Assembly: GCA_031282355.1 (NCBI GenBank)
Contig: JAITDW010000001.1
Span: 178,893 to 242,892 of the forward strand
Source of the DNA: Candidatus Endomicrobiellum neotermitis
Lineage (GTDB): Bacteria; Elusimicrobiota; Endomicrobiia; Endomicrobiales; Endomicrobiaceae
Direction: 5' to 3'
DNA: 64,000 nucleotides
Part shown: positions 20,213 through 29,473 of the stretch, in pieces
Position numbering within the stretch: position 1 is the stretch's first letter
How the letters are laid out: each line of letters opens with the position of its first letter
Made by a program: the position numbers and the translations under genes
The notes under the pieces: model-generated
The model's database searches: none
What the model was told of the DNA's origin: nothing
The model's input: only the letters and a program-made list of their open reading frames with translations

Positions 20213-21474
20213 TAGAAGACGTCCAAAACAACGAAGATGTTTATTTAATAAAAGACATCGCACAAGCAGAAAATTTGAATGAAAAAATTATAAGAGATGG
20301 AATTATTTCAGGAACAATTGTTGTTCCAAAAAATATTAATAGAAAGTCTCAAAAAATTGTAGCTATTGGAGAAGGACTAAGAACAAAAATTAATGCTAAT
20401 ATAGGTACCTCTCCAGAGCATGTTGATATTGCAAAAGAACTTGAAAAACTTGATATTGCTATTAAAGCTGGTGCTGATACAATAATGGATTTATCTACAG
20501 GCGGTAATTTAACACAAATAAGGAAAGAGATACTTGCAATGTCCACTGTTCAGGTAGGGACTGTCCCAATTTATGAAGCTGTCTGTAAAACCATTGCAAA
20601 AGGTAAAAAAATATTTGAGATTGATAAAGAGCTGTTATTTGACATTATAGAAGAACAAGCTCAACAAGGTGTAGATTTCATAACCACTCACTGTGGAATC
20701 AATAAAGCTAACGTTGATATATTAAATCGTCAAGGACGTCGTATTACTGGTGTTGTAAGTAGAGGTGGATCTTTCTTAGTAAAATACATAAATGCGACAG
20801 GAAATGAAAATCCACTATTTGAAGAGTTCGATAGGTTATTAAAAATAGCAAAAAAATATGATGTTACTTTGAGTTTAGGTGATGGATTTAGACCTGGATG
20901 CTCTTCAGACGCTTCTGATAGTTTACAACTCGCAGAACTTTCAGTGTTAGGTGATCTTGTATTAGAAGCTAGAAAGGCGCGTGTTCAATCTATGATAGAA
21001 GGTCCAGGTCATGTCCCTATAAACCATATTAAAGCGAATGTAATTATCTCAAAAAAATTAGGACATGGTGCGCCACTTTATTTTTTAGGGCCACTTGTAA
21101 CTGATATAGCTCCAGGGTACGATCATATAACATCAGCAATTGGTGGTGCATTAGCAGCTTCTTATGGTGTTGATTTTATATGCTATGTTACTCCAGCCGA
21201 ACACTTGAGACTTCCTAATGTTCAAGATGTTTATGACGGAGTTATAGCTGCAAGAATTGCAGGACATGCTGCAGATATTGCTAAAAATATCAGTGGTGCT
21301 ATTGAACGCGATAATGCAATATCAAAATGGCGTAAAATGAGAAATTGGGAAAAACAAAAGGAATATTGCATAGATCCTATAAAATTTACAGAAGAAAGAG
21401 CTAAATCATGCACACAACGAGAAGATGTATGTACGATGTGCGGAAAATTTTGTGCTATGACAGATGACGAATAA
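20203..21474 (+). CDS. thiC: Phosphomethylpyrimidine synthase ThiC
   Basis: 423 aa; GADTIMDLSTGG, TTHCGI, SRGGSFLVKY, SLGDGFRPG, MIEGPGHVPINHI, C-terminal CTMCGKFCAM Fe-S motif. Confidence 0.97.
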   Translation: MGLIEDVQNNEDVYLIKDIAQAENLNEKIIRDGIISGTIVVPKNINRKSQKIVAIGEGLRTKINANIGTSPEHVDIAKELEKLDIAIKAGADTIMDLSTGGNLTQIRKEILAMSTVQVGTVPIYEAVCKTIAKGKKIFEIDKELLFDIIEEQAQQGVDFITTHCGINKANVDILNRQGRRITGVVSRGGSFLVKYINATGNENPLFEEFDRLLKIAKKYDVTLSLGDGFRPGCSSDASDSLQLAELSVLGDLVLEARKARVQSMIEGPGHVPINHIKANVIISKKLGHGAPLYFLGPLVTDIAPGYDHITSAIGGALAASYGVDFICYVTPAEHLRLPNVQDVYDGVIAARIAGHAADIAKNISGAIERDNAISKWRKMRNWEKQKEYCIDPIKFTEERAKSCTQREDVCTMCGKFCAMTDDE

Positions 21475-21562
21475 GTAATGTGAAAATAATAGGTTTGTTT
21501 TACAATATAAACATTTTTTATACTACCTTTTTTTAAATTTAAATAGAAGAGGAAAATTAACG

Positions 21563-22864
21563 ATGGGTACAATAAAAGATTCATTTTCAGGAAAATGGGG
21601 TTTAATTTTCTCAGCTGCAGGCTCTGCAATAGGTTTAGGGAATATATGGTTATTCCCATACCGTTTAGCAGAATCTGGTGGGGCAACATTTATGATACCA
21701 TATATCATTTGTTTGTCTATTGTAGGGGTCATAGCAGTAATTGGTGAAATTAGCATTGGAAGACTTACAGGAACAGGCCCAGTTGGTGCTTTTAAAAAAG
21801 CTTTAGAATTACGTAAAAAAAATGGAAAAATTGGAGAATTTTTTGGTTGGATATGTGTTTCAGTTGCTTTAGTACAATCCGCTGGCTATATTTTAGTAGT
21901 ATCGTGGGTCATACGTTTCTTAGTTGGATCTTTTGTAGGTACTACATTTAATGCGTCTAATAGTGCACAATATTTTTATTTAGTTGAACACACAGAAGAG
22001 TTTTTTTGGATATGTATAACAGTATTGATTGCGGCAGTTACTATAGCAAAAGGAGTTAAAAAAGGAATTGAAAAATCCTGTAAGCTTATGATTCCCGCAA
22101 TTATTGTTTTACTTTTATTTTTAGCTGTAAGGGTTGCTTTTTTACAAAATGCAGTAGAAGGGTATAAATATCTTTTTAGTCCAAAATGGAAATATCTATT
22201 TTACCCTAAAATTTGGATGTTAGCACTGGGACAAGTTTTTTATTCATTATCTCTTAGAGGGTCTACAGTTGTTGTTTATGGATCTTATACAAACAAGAGT
22301 GATAATATAGTTTCTTCAGCAAAACATATTGTTGCATTAGATACAATAGCTTCTATAATTGCATCTTTATTAATAATTCCAGCTGTGTTCGCTTTTGGCG
22401 AGAATTTAAATTCTGGCGAATCCCTTATGTTTATTACAATGCCAAATATTTTTAAAAATATAGCTTTCGGGCAGTTTCTTATGGTAATTTTTTTTACAGC
22501 AGTATTTTTTGCAGCATTAACTTCACTTGTAGGCATGCTTGAAGTTGTTATTGAAGTGTTACAAAGTAGGTTTAAAATAAACCGTATATTAGCAGTGTGT
22601 ATTGTTTCTGTGGTAACAGTGTTTATGTGTAATTTTTTTGTAGTTGGAAATATTAGAAAATTCATGGATGTTCTAGAATTACATTTGATACCTTTGTGTA
22701 CTTTAGTTTGTGGAATATTTATTTTTTGGATTGTTCCAGGTAATAAAGTTATCGAAGAAATACAGAGTGGACATCCAAAACCTCTCGGAAAATGGATTAT
22801 GCCTATGGGGCGTTATACTTTTTGTAGTATTATCATTTTACTTTACGTACTTAACGTATTATGA
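21563..22864 (+). CDS. Sodium:neurotransmitter symporter (SNF) family transporter
   Basis: 433 aa; WGLIFSAAGSAIGLGNIWLFPYRLAESGGATFMIPYIIC...; multiple TM helices. Confidence 0.92.
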   Translation: MGTIKDSFSGKWGLIFSAAGSAIGLGNIWLFPYRLAESGGATFMIPYIICLSIVGVIAVIGEISIGRLTGTGPVGAFKKALELRKKNGKIGEFFGWICVSVALVQSAGYILVVSWVIRFLVGSFVGTTFNASNSAQYFYLVEHTEEFFWICITVLIAAVTIAKGVKKGIEKSCKLMIPAIIVLLLFLAVRVAFLQNAVEGYKYLFSPKWKYLFYPKIWMLALGQVFYSLSLRGSTVVVYGSYTNKSDNIVSSAKHIVALDTIASIIASLLIIPAVFAFGENLNSGESLMFITMPNIFKNIAFGQFLMVIFFTAVFFAALTSLVGMLEVVIEVLQSRFKINRILAVCIVSVVTVFMCNFFVVGNIRKFMDVLELHLIPLCTLVCGIFIFWIVPGNKVIEEIQSGHPKPLGKWIMPMGRYTFCSIIILLYVLNVL

Positions 22865-22981
22865 GATTTTTTTTGTTAAAAACAAAAATATTTAGTTTTT
22901 GTTTTCTATGTTTTTGATTCTTTAGATTATAAATCTATGTTTTGTAAGGTATATATATTCTAAGGGGGAATAGATAAAAAG

Positions 22982-25108
22982 ATGATACAATCAATATACA
23001 ATTATTATGGTGAATTGGTATTTACAAAAAAAGTAATGGAACGGAAGTTGAGCAAAGTTATTTATAAAAAACTTGTAGCAGCTATTGATAATTTTGAATA
23101 TTTAGATCAATCAATAGCATCTGAGGTCGCGCATGCTATGAAAGAGTGGGCATTAGAAAATGGTGCAACACATTTTGCTCATTGGTTTCAACCTCAAAGA
23201 AGTACTACAGCACAAAAACATGATTCTTTTATAGATTATGGAGAAAATGGAGAAATAATAGAAAGATTTTCAGCTTCACAATTAGTACAATCAGAACCTG
23301 ATGCATCTTCTTTCCCTTCTGGAGGAATAAGATCGACATTTGAAGCAAGAGGATATACAGCCTGGGATCCTACATCTCCAGTATTTCTTCTAGAAGCTGG
23401 AAAAACAAAGACTTTAGTAATTCCTTCTGTTTTTCTTTCTTGGACCGGTGAAGTACTTGACCTTAAAACTCCTTTACTAAGATCTCTGATAACTTTAAAC
23501 GAAAAAGTTATAAAATTACAAAAATTATTAGGTAATAAAAATGTAAAACGCATAAAAGTCTCCGTAGGTATTGAACAAGAATACTTTCTTATTTCTAAAA
23601 AAATTGCAAGACTAAGACCAGATATCATCGTTACAGGAAGAACATTATTTGGTAGTAAAGCTGCTAAAGGACAGCAAATGGAAGATCATTATTTTGGGAA
23701 CATTAAAGAAAATATTTTAGAGTTTATGGAAGATGTTGATCATGAACTTTATCGCAAAGGTATCCCTGTAAAAACTAGACATAATGAAGTAGCACCTAAT
23801 CAATTCGAATTAGCTCCTCTTTATCAAGATATAAATTTAGCGATAGATAATAATTTGCAAACAATGGAAATTCTTAAAAAAATTGCTGATAAACATGATA
23901 TGATTGCTATTTTACATGAAAAACCATTTGCTGGAGTAAATGGGTCAGGGAAACATTTTAATTGGTCCATAGGTGATAATACCGGTGAAAATTATTTTGA
24001 GTCCTCTTCAAAGTCTCCACTTAAAAATATATCATTTGTTTTAGCTGTTAGTGCAGTATTGTTAGGAGTAAAAAAATTTGGTGGTGTTTTGAGAGCGAGC
24101 ATTGCAAATGCTGGGAATGATTATAGACTTGGAACGAATGAAGCTCCTCCAGCAATAATGTCTATATATTTAGGTGAATTCGTAGATAAACTTTTAAACT
24201 CAATAGAAAAATCAAGTAAAATAGATGAAAAAGAAGTAAATGAGATTACATTAGGAGTACGAAATTTACCAAAAGTTAATAAAGACTACTCAGATAGAAA
24301 TAGAACTTCTCCTATTGCTTTTACAGGAAATAAATTTGAATTTAGAGCACTTGGATCTTCATCGAATCCATCAGAAATAGGGACTATACTAAATTTATTA
24401 ACTGCTTATGGATTCGATGAGATATATAAAAGAATTACACTAAAAGAAAAAATAAGTAATACAGAAGAAAACGATATAAAAAAGAAAGCTTTAGGAGTTG
24501 TAAAAGAAATTATTATAGAAACAAAAGGAATAAGATTTGAGAGAAATGGATATTCAGATGATTGGTATAAAGAAGCTACTAAACGTAAATTGCCTAATGC
24601 AAAAAATACTCCAGAAGCATTAAAATTTTTCCTTGACATTGATGTTGTAAAAACTTTTGCAGAATATAATATATTGAGCAAAAGAGAATTAATGTCGAAA
24701 GTAGAGATTAAGCTTGAGAATTATATAAAAACAAAAGAAATAGAATACAAATATGCAATAAAAATTGTAAATACTTTGATACTCCCATCAATTATTAAGC
24801 AAATAAATATGCTAGTTAATACAAAAAAAAATTTAAATGAGTTAAATATAAAAACAGTTTCACTAACAAATGAAATTGAAGTTTTGGCTAACTTATACGA
24901 TAAAATAAAGGAGTATACAATAAATTTAGAGAGTTTCCTCTTTGAAAATGAAAAACATCAAATACTTCATAAAATTGCTGAAGGTTTTGCAACAAAAGGT
25001 ACAGAAATTTTAATGAATTTGAGAAAAAATGTTGATAGTGCTGAAGACTTAGTAGCAGATGAATACTGGCCTATAGCAAGTTATCAAGATTTGTTGAATG
25101 CTTTTTAA
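22982..25108 (+). CDS. glnN: Glutamine synthetase type III (GlnN)
   Basis: 708 aa; HWFQPQRSTTAQKHDSF, FPSGGIRSTFEARGYTAWDPTSPVFL, NEVAPNQFELAPLY, EKPFAGVNGSGKHFNWS, RNRTSPIAFTGNKFEFRALGSS. Confidence 0.97.
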   Translation: MIQSIYNYYGELVFTKKVMERKLSKVIYKKLVAAIDNFEYLDQSIASEVAHAMKEWALENGATHFAHWFQPQRSTTAQKHDSFIDYGENGEIIERFSASQLVQSEPDASSFPSGGIRSTFEARGYTAWDPTSPVFLLEAGKTKTLVIPSVFLSWTGEVLDLKTPLLRSLITLNEKVIKLQKLLGNKNVKRIKVSVGIEQEYFLISKKIARLRPDIIVTGRTLFGSKAAKGQQMEDHYFGNIKENILEFMEDVDHELYRKGIPVKTRHNEVAPNQFELAPLYQDINLAIDNNLQTMEILKKIADKHDMIAILHEKPFAGVNGSGKHFNWSIGDNTGENYFESSSKSPLKNISFVLAVSAVLLGVKKFGGVLRASIANAGNDYRLGTNEAPPAIMSIYLGEFVDKLLNSIEKSSKIDEKEVNEITLGVRNLPKVNKDYSDRNRTSPIAFTGNKFEFRALGSSSNPSEIGTILNLLTAYGFDEIYKRITLKEKISNTEENDIKKKALGVVKEIIIETKGIRFERNGYSDDWYKEATKRKLPNAKNTPEALKFFLDIDVVKTFAEYNILSKRELMSKVEIKLENYIKTKEIEYKYAIKIVNTLILPSIIKQINMLVNTKKNLNELNIKTVSLTNEIEVLANLYDKIKEYTINLESFLFENEKHQILHKIAEGFATKGTEILMNLRKNVDSAEDLVADEYWPIASYQDLLNAF

Positions 25109-25119
25109 TAAAAAGTTTT

Positions 25120-25208
25120 GGAGAGATGGCCGAGTATGGTTTAAGGCGCAGTTTTGGAAAAACTGTTTACTTGAAAGAGTAACTAGGGTTCAAATCCCTA
25201 TCTCTCCG
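25120..25208 (+). tRNA. tRNA-Ser(GGA)
   Basis: GGAGAGATGGCCGAGTATGGTTTAAGGCGCAGTTTTGGAAAAACTG...GGGTTCAAATCCCTATCTCTCCG; long variable arm. Confidence 0.95.
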
Positions 25209-25261
25209 TTTCTGTTTCTTAGTATAAATAGAATTTACAATTATAAGAGATATGTAACACA

Positions 25262-25334
25262 AGCCGATGAGAGGATTTGCACCTCCGACCTATTGCTTAC
25301 GAGGCAATTGCTCTTCCTCCTGAGCTACATCGGC
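25262..25334 (-). tRNA. tRNA-Thr(CGT)
   Basis: Minus: GCCGATGTAGCTCAGGAGGAAGAGCAATTGCCTCGTAAGCAATAGGTCGGAGGTGCAAATCCTCTCATCGGCT. Confidence 0.94.
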
Positions 25335-25358
25335 ATTACCATCAATCCACAAAAAAAA

Positions 25359-25430
25359 CTCCGACGGCTGGACTCGAACCAACAACCAATCGGTTAACAG
25401 CCGATCGCTCTACCATTGAGCTACGTCGGA
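25359..25430 (-). tRNA. tRNA-Asn(GTT)
   Basis: Minus: TCCGACGTAGCTCAATGGTAGAGCGATCGGCTGTTAACCGATTGGTTGTTGGTTCGAGTCCAGCCGTCGGAG. Confidence 0.95.
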
Positions 25431-25479
25431 ATAATTTGTATTATATTACTGAAATTCTATTTTAAAATATCTTTAGATA

Positions 25480-26403
25480 CTATACTGCTGCTTTCAATTG
25501 TAACGAATTCCATTCTTTATCAACATTACTTTGTATTTCATCAATAATATTAGCATTACTACTATTAAAAAGATGTTTAAATCGTCCTTGCATTTTTAGA
25601 AATTCTGTTACAGATTTCTTTTTCTGAGGTATAACATTTATTTTATATACTCCTTTTTCAACTTCATAAGATGGCCATATACAAGTTTCAACAGCAAGCC
25701 TTGCAACTTCCATTGTATCCTTTGGATCATAATTCCATCCCAATCTACACGGTGTAAGCACGTTTATAAATGATGGTCCATTGATAGATAAAGCTTTTTG
25801 TACTTTTTGCATGAAGTCATTCCAATTTCCAACATAACTCTGAGCAACATATGGAATATTATGGGCTATTATAATTTGCGTTAAATTTTTTCTATACTGT
25901 TCTTTACCTTGTCGAATTTTACCTACTGGAGCAGTCGTGGTATGTGCCCCTTTTGGAGTTGCACTAGATCTTTGAATCCCAGTATTCATATATGCTTCAT
26001 TATTGTAACATATATATAGCATTCTATGACCCCTTTCCATAGCACCAGATAAAGACTGTAACCCTATATCATATGTCCCTCCATCTCCACCAAAAGCTAT
26101 AAATCTAATGTCATCTTTTATTTTCCCTTGAGTTTTTAAACTTTTGTATGCTGATTCAACACCACTACATGTTGCTGCAGAATTTTCAAATGCACTATGA
26201 AAAAAAGGAACTTTCCATGCGGTATACGGGAAAATCGTAGTAGAAACTTCCAAGCAACCAGTTGCACTTGTGACAACTACATTAGTGTTCCCAACAGCTA
26301 TCAATGTTTGTCTTACAAGTGCTCCTACAGCACATCCAGCACAAAGACGATGTCCAGGAGTTATTCGCTCAACATTTTTACTTAATTCTTTTAAACTAAC
26401 CAT
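25480..26403 (-). CDS. porB: 2-oxoacid (pyruvate):ferredoxin oxidoreductase, beta subunit
   Basis: TPGHRLCAGCAVG, AFGGDGGTYDIGLQSLSGAMERGH (TPP-binding), YNNEAYMNTGIQRS. Confidence 0.93.
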   Translation of the reverse strand: MVSLKELSKNVERITPGHRLCAGCAVGALVRQTLIAVGNTNVVVTSATGCLEVSTTIFPYTAWKVPFFHSAFENSAATCSGVESAYKSLKTQGKIKDDIRFIAFGGDGGTYDIGLQSLSGAMERGHRMLYICYNNEAYMNTGIQRSSATPKGAHTTTAPVGKIRQGKEQYRKNLTQIIIAHNIPYVAQSYVGNWNDFMQKVQKALSINGPSFINVLTPCRLGWNYDPKDTMEVARLAVETCIWPSYEVEKGVYKINVIPQKKKSVTEFLKMQGRFKHLFNSSNANIIDEIQSNVDKEWNSLQLKAAV

Positions 26404-26424
26404 TTTTAAAATCTCCTAAAAACT

Positions 26425-27627
26425 TCAAATTCTCACATTTATATACTCAACTTTATTTGAAGGTTTTTCTATACCTAATACGATCTTTTTTAATTTCTCA
26501 TAAATACTTAATATATGTTCAACATCAATTTCTCTACCACCAAGCCCGTAAACATAATTTACGATTTTAGGACATATTATGCCAGTAGAACATAAAGATG
26601 CAGCAATATCTGAGTAAATAGGGCTAAAAGCACCAGAACAAGAATCTGCCCTATCAAGGACAGCAACAACCTTAATATGCTTTAAATCCATCACTATTTG
26701 TTCTGAAGGGAATGGTCTATAAACTCTTATTTTTAAAAGCCCAGCTTTAATACCTTTTTCGCGTAATCTTTTTACTGCAATTTTTGAAGTTCCAGCAGCA
26801 GATCCAATAATTACTATTGCAATCTCTGCATCATCTAGCATATATTTTTCATATAGGTCATATTTACGTCCAAATTTTTTTTCAAAATCGTTCGCTACAT
26901 TTAAAATTGTGTCCCTAGCATTTTTCATTGCTTCAGCTATTTGATATCTATGTTCAAAATAATAATCATGTAAATCAATTGCTCCCAATGTATAGGGATT
27001 CTTCACATCCAACAAATATCTATCAGGTTTATATTCACCAATAAATCTCTTTACATCAAAGTCTGGATAAACCTCTACAACTTCCATACAATGAGAAATA
27101 ATAAAACCATCCATAGTTACAAGCACAGGAAGTTTTGCATTTTCAGCTATTTTTACAGCCTGAATCATGTTATCATAAGCTTCTTGTGAATTTTCAGAAT
27201 ATATTTGAATCCATCCAGCATCTCTTGCACCCATCGTATCCGATTGATCACAATGAATATTTATTGGTGCAGAAAGTGCTCTATTTACCTCAGCCATTAC
27301 TACTGGAAGTCTCAAACCAGAAGCTATATAAAGCATTTCCCACATGAGTGACAAACCTTGAGAAGATGTAGCAGTCATTGATCGTGCACCAGCAGCTGAT
27401 GCTGCTATAGTTGCTGACATAGCTGAGTGTTCACTTTCTACTGCTACGTATTCACTTTTTACAATTCCATCGGCAACAAACTGTGAAAATATTTGTACTA
27501 TCTCTGTAGCTGGAGTTATAGGATATGCTGCCACTACATCCGGTTCTATCTGCCGCATTGCTTCAGCTACAATCTCGTTACCAGTCTTTGCAATAATTTT
27601 ACCGTTTGAATATATTGTTTTTATCAT
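26425..27627 (-). CDS. porA: 2-oxoacid (pyruvate):ferredoxin oxidoreductase, alpha subunit
   Basis: GNEIVAEAMRQIEPDVVAAYPITPATEIVQIFSQFV, VESEHSAMSATIAASAAGARSMTATSSQGLSLM. Confidence 0.95.
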   Translation of the reverse strand: MIKTIYSNGKIIAKTGNEIVAEAMRQIEPDVVAAYPITPATEIVQIFSQFVADGIVKSEYVAVESEHSAMSATIAASAAGARSMTATSSQGLSLMWEMLYIASGLRLPVVMAEVNRALSAPINIHCDQSDTMGARDAGWIQIYSENSQEAYDNMIQAVKIAENAKLPVLVTMDGFIISHCMEVVEVYPDFDVKRFIGEYKPDRYLLDVKNPYTLGAIDLHDYYFEHRYQIAEAMKNARDTILNVANDFEKKFGRKYDLYEKYMLDDAEIAIVIIGSAAGTSKIAVKRLREKGIKAGLLKIRVYRPFPSEQIVMDLKHIKVVAVLDRADSCSGAFSPIYSDIAASLCSTGIICPKIVNYVYGLGGREIDVEHILSIYEKLKKIVLGIEKPSNKVEYINVRI

Positions 27628-27656
27628 TTAATCATAACCTCTTTGTTACTATTAGT

Positions 27657-28031
27657 TTATTTTTTTTCATTTTCCATATTTATTGCTTTGATTTTAGATA
27701 AACATTCTTTTGCACAAATTCCACAACCTTTGCAGTAATCGTAATCTATACCAGTAACAACAGTTATTTTTTTCTCATCTGGAGCAATTTTTATGCACGA
27801 ATCTGGACAGGAAATCCAGCAAACTAGACAACTTATACACCTTTCTTTAACCCATACAGGTCTTTGCGAACGCCAACTTCCAGTATGGAAATTGACTGCT
27901 GTTCCAGCTTCGATTACACCACCTACAGAAAGCTCGGATACTGTTAATTTTTTATCATAAATTTGCTCATCACAAAACAATTTTTTCGTCATATCTTTCT
28001 TCACTTTTATTCTCCTTAAAACAATTAACAC
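27657..28031 (-). CDS. porD: POR delta subunit (2[4Fe-4S] ferredoxin-type)
   Basis: GSWRSQRPVW, CISCLVCWISCPDSC...CKGCGICAKECL: two CxxCxxCxxxC motifs. Confidence 0.92.
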   Translation of the reverse strand: MLIVLRRIKVKKDMTKKLFCDEQIYDKKLTVSELSVGGVIEAGTAVNFHTGSWRSQRPVWVKERCISCLVCWISCPDSCIKIAPDEKKITVVTGIDYDYCKGCGICAKECLSKIKAINMENEKK

Positions 28032-28069
28032 ACTATAACTGAAATGTATAAAAATTATCTATAAAATAA

Positions 28070-28657
28070 TTAGCTCACTACTTCTTCAAAAGCACGCTTT
28101 ATCGAACTTATATTTCCTTCAATTACATCAGGTTTATGCCTAAATTTTGTAGTGAGTTTGTTTTTTATATTATTTAAAACCTCATTAATATCCAGAGTTC
28201 CTATAACCTTTACCAAAGCACCAAGCATAGGAGTGTTAGGAATATTTCTACCAATGGTTTCAATAGCTATTTGACTTGCATTTACAACATGAACTTGTTT
28301 AACTAAAATACCTAATTTTTTTGCAATATCAGATGAAGTAAATGAAGTGTTAACTATAATTTTACCATTTTCATTTACACCTCCTGTTACTGAAACCGAA
28401 TTCATAAGAGACGGATCCAAAATAACCACATAATCTGGATTCACAACACCGCAGTGAATCATAATTGGTTCCTCACTTATTCTGTTAAAAGACTGCACAG
28501 GAGCTCCCATTCTTTCTGGACCGTATTCTGGGAATGCCTGAATGTATTTACCTGTAGCCAAAATGGTTTCAGCAAACAGCAGTGCTGCTGTTTTTGCACC
28601 CTGCCCTCCGCGTCCATGCCAACGAATTTCAATCATTTTTTTCGACATCAGTAACAC
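28070..28657 (-). CDS. porC: POR gamma subunit
   Basis: IEIRWHGRGGQGAKTAALLFAETILATGKYIQAFPEYGPERMGAPVQSFNRIS. Confidence 0.94.
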   Translation of the reverse strand: MLLMSKKMIEIRWHGRGGQGAKTAALLFAETILATGKYIQAFPEYGPERMGAPVQSFNRISEEPIMIHCGVVNPDYVVILDPSLMNSVSVTGGVNENGKIIVNTSFTSSDIAKKLGILVKQVHVVNASQIAIETIGRNIPNTPMLGALVKVIGTLDINEVLNNIKNKLTTKFRHKPDVIEGNISSIKRAFEEVVS

Positions 28658-28669
28658 CTCTTAAATTTA

Positions 28670-29269
28670 TTACATTTCTTGACGACCTACAATAGCGCGT
28701 GAAATCGTAACTTCATCTGCATACTCAATATTACCACCAACTGGTAAGCCATAACCAAGCCTTGTAACTTTAATATTTAATTTTTTTATTATTTTTGCAA
28801 TATACGTTGCAGTTACTTCCCCCTTAGAATCTGTATCAGTAGCTATTATAACCTCGCTGATGTTAGCATTTTTTAATCTCTTTATCAACTTATTGATTCT
28901 TATATCTTCGGGACCTATGCCGTCTAGAGGTGACAAAGCACCACCTAAAACAAAATAAAAACCATGATAGTTTTTTACTTTACTTATAGCAATTAAATCT
29001 TGTGGAGTTTCTACAACACATAAGATACTATGTTTTTTTCTTGTTATGTCAGAACATATTTGACAGGGATTTTGATCACTAAAATTATAACAGATGTTAC
29101 AACATTTCATAATCTGTCTTGCCATTTGCATAGAATTTATAAGGTCATCAATTTCTGATTGAGACATTTTTAAAATATGATAAGCTAATCTTTCTGCCAT
29201 TTTAGGTCCTACAGCAGGTAGTTTTTTTATCATTTTAATCATTCTTTCCATAATTTGTGGTATGTTCAT
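28670..29269 (-). CDS. recR: Recombination protein RecR
   Basis: 199 aa; LPAVGPKMAERLAYHIL, zinc finger CCNICYNFSDQNPCQIC, Toprim VVETPQDLIAI...ATDTDSKGEVTATYIAK. Confidence 0.96.
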   Translation of the reverse strand: MNIPQIMERMIKMIKKLPAVGPKMAERLAYHILKMSQSEIDDLINSMQMARQIMKCCNICYNFSDQNPCQICSDITRKKHSILCVVETPQDLIAISKVKNYHGFYFVLGGALSPLDGIGPEDIRINKLIKRLKNANISEVIIATDTDSKGEVTATYIAKIIKKLNIKVTRLGYGLPVGGNIEYADEVTISRAIVGRQEM

Positions 29270-29473
29270 TTATAAATTGTGTCCTGTGTATAATAATAAA
29301 ATCGACAACTAACATTAACTTTCTACTGAGTTTTTGTGCAAAAACTCTACTACTAAATATAATATAAAAGTGAATATGAATCAAGTAGTTGAATGAGAGC
29401 ATAGAAATGAAGTATACTAAAGATGTTATATAATTTTTTAAAAAAAACGATCCTGACAAAAGGTATTTTAAAT

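Noticed and set aside
25098-25465. ORFs 25098-25397 and 25277-25465 (and 14214-14411, 41196-41399)
   Set aside because: Peptides are translations across tRNA genes (e.g. 'GLEPTTNRLT', 'RGQDLNLRPSGYEPDELPNC'), a common annotation artefact.
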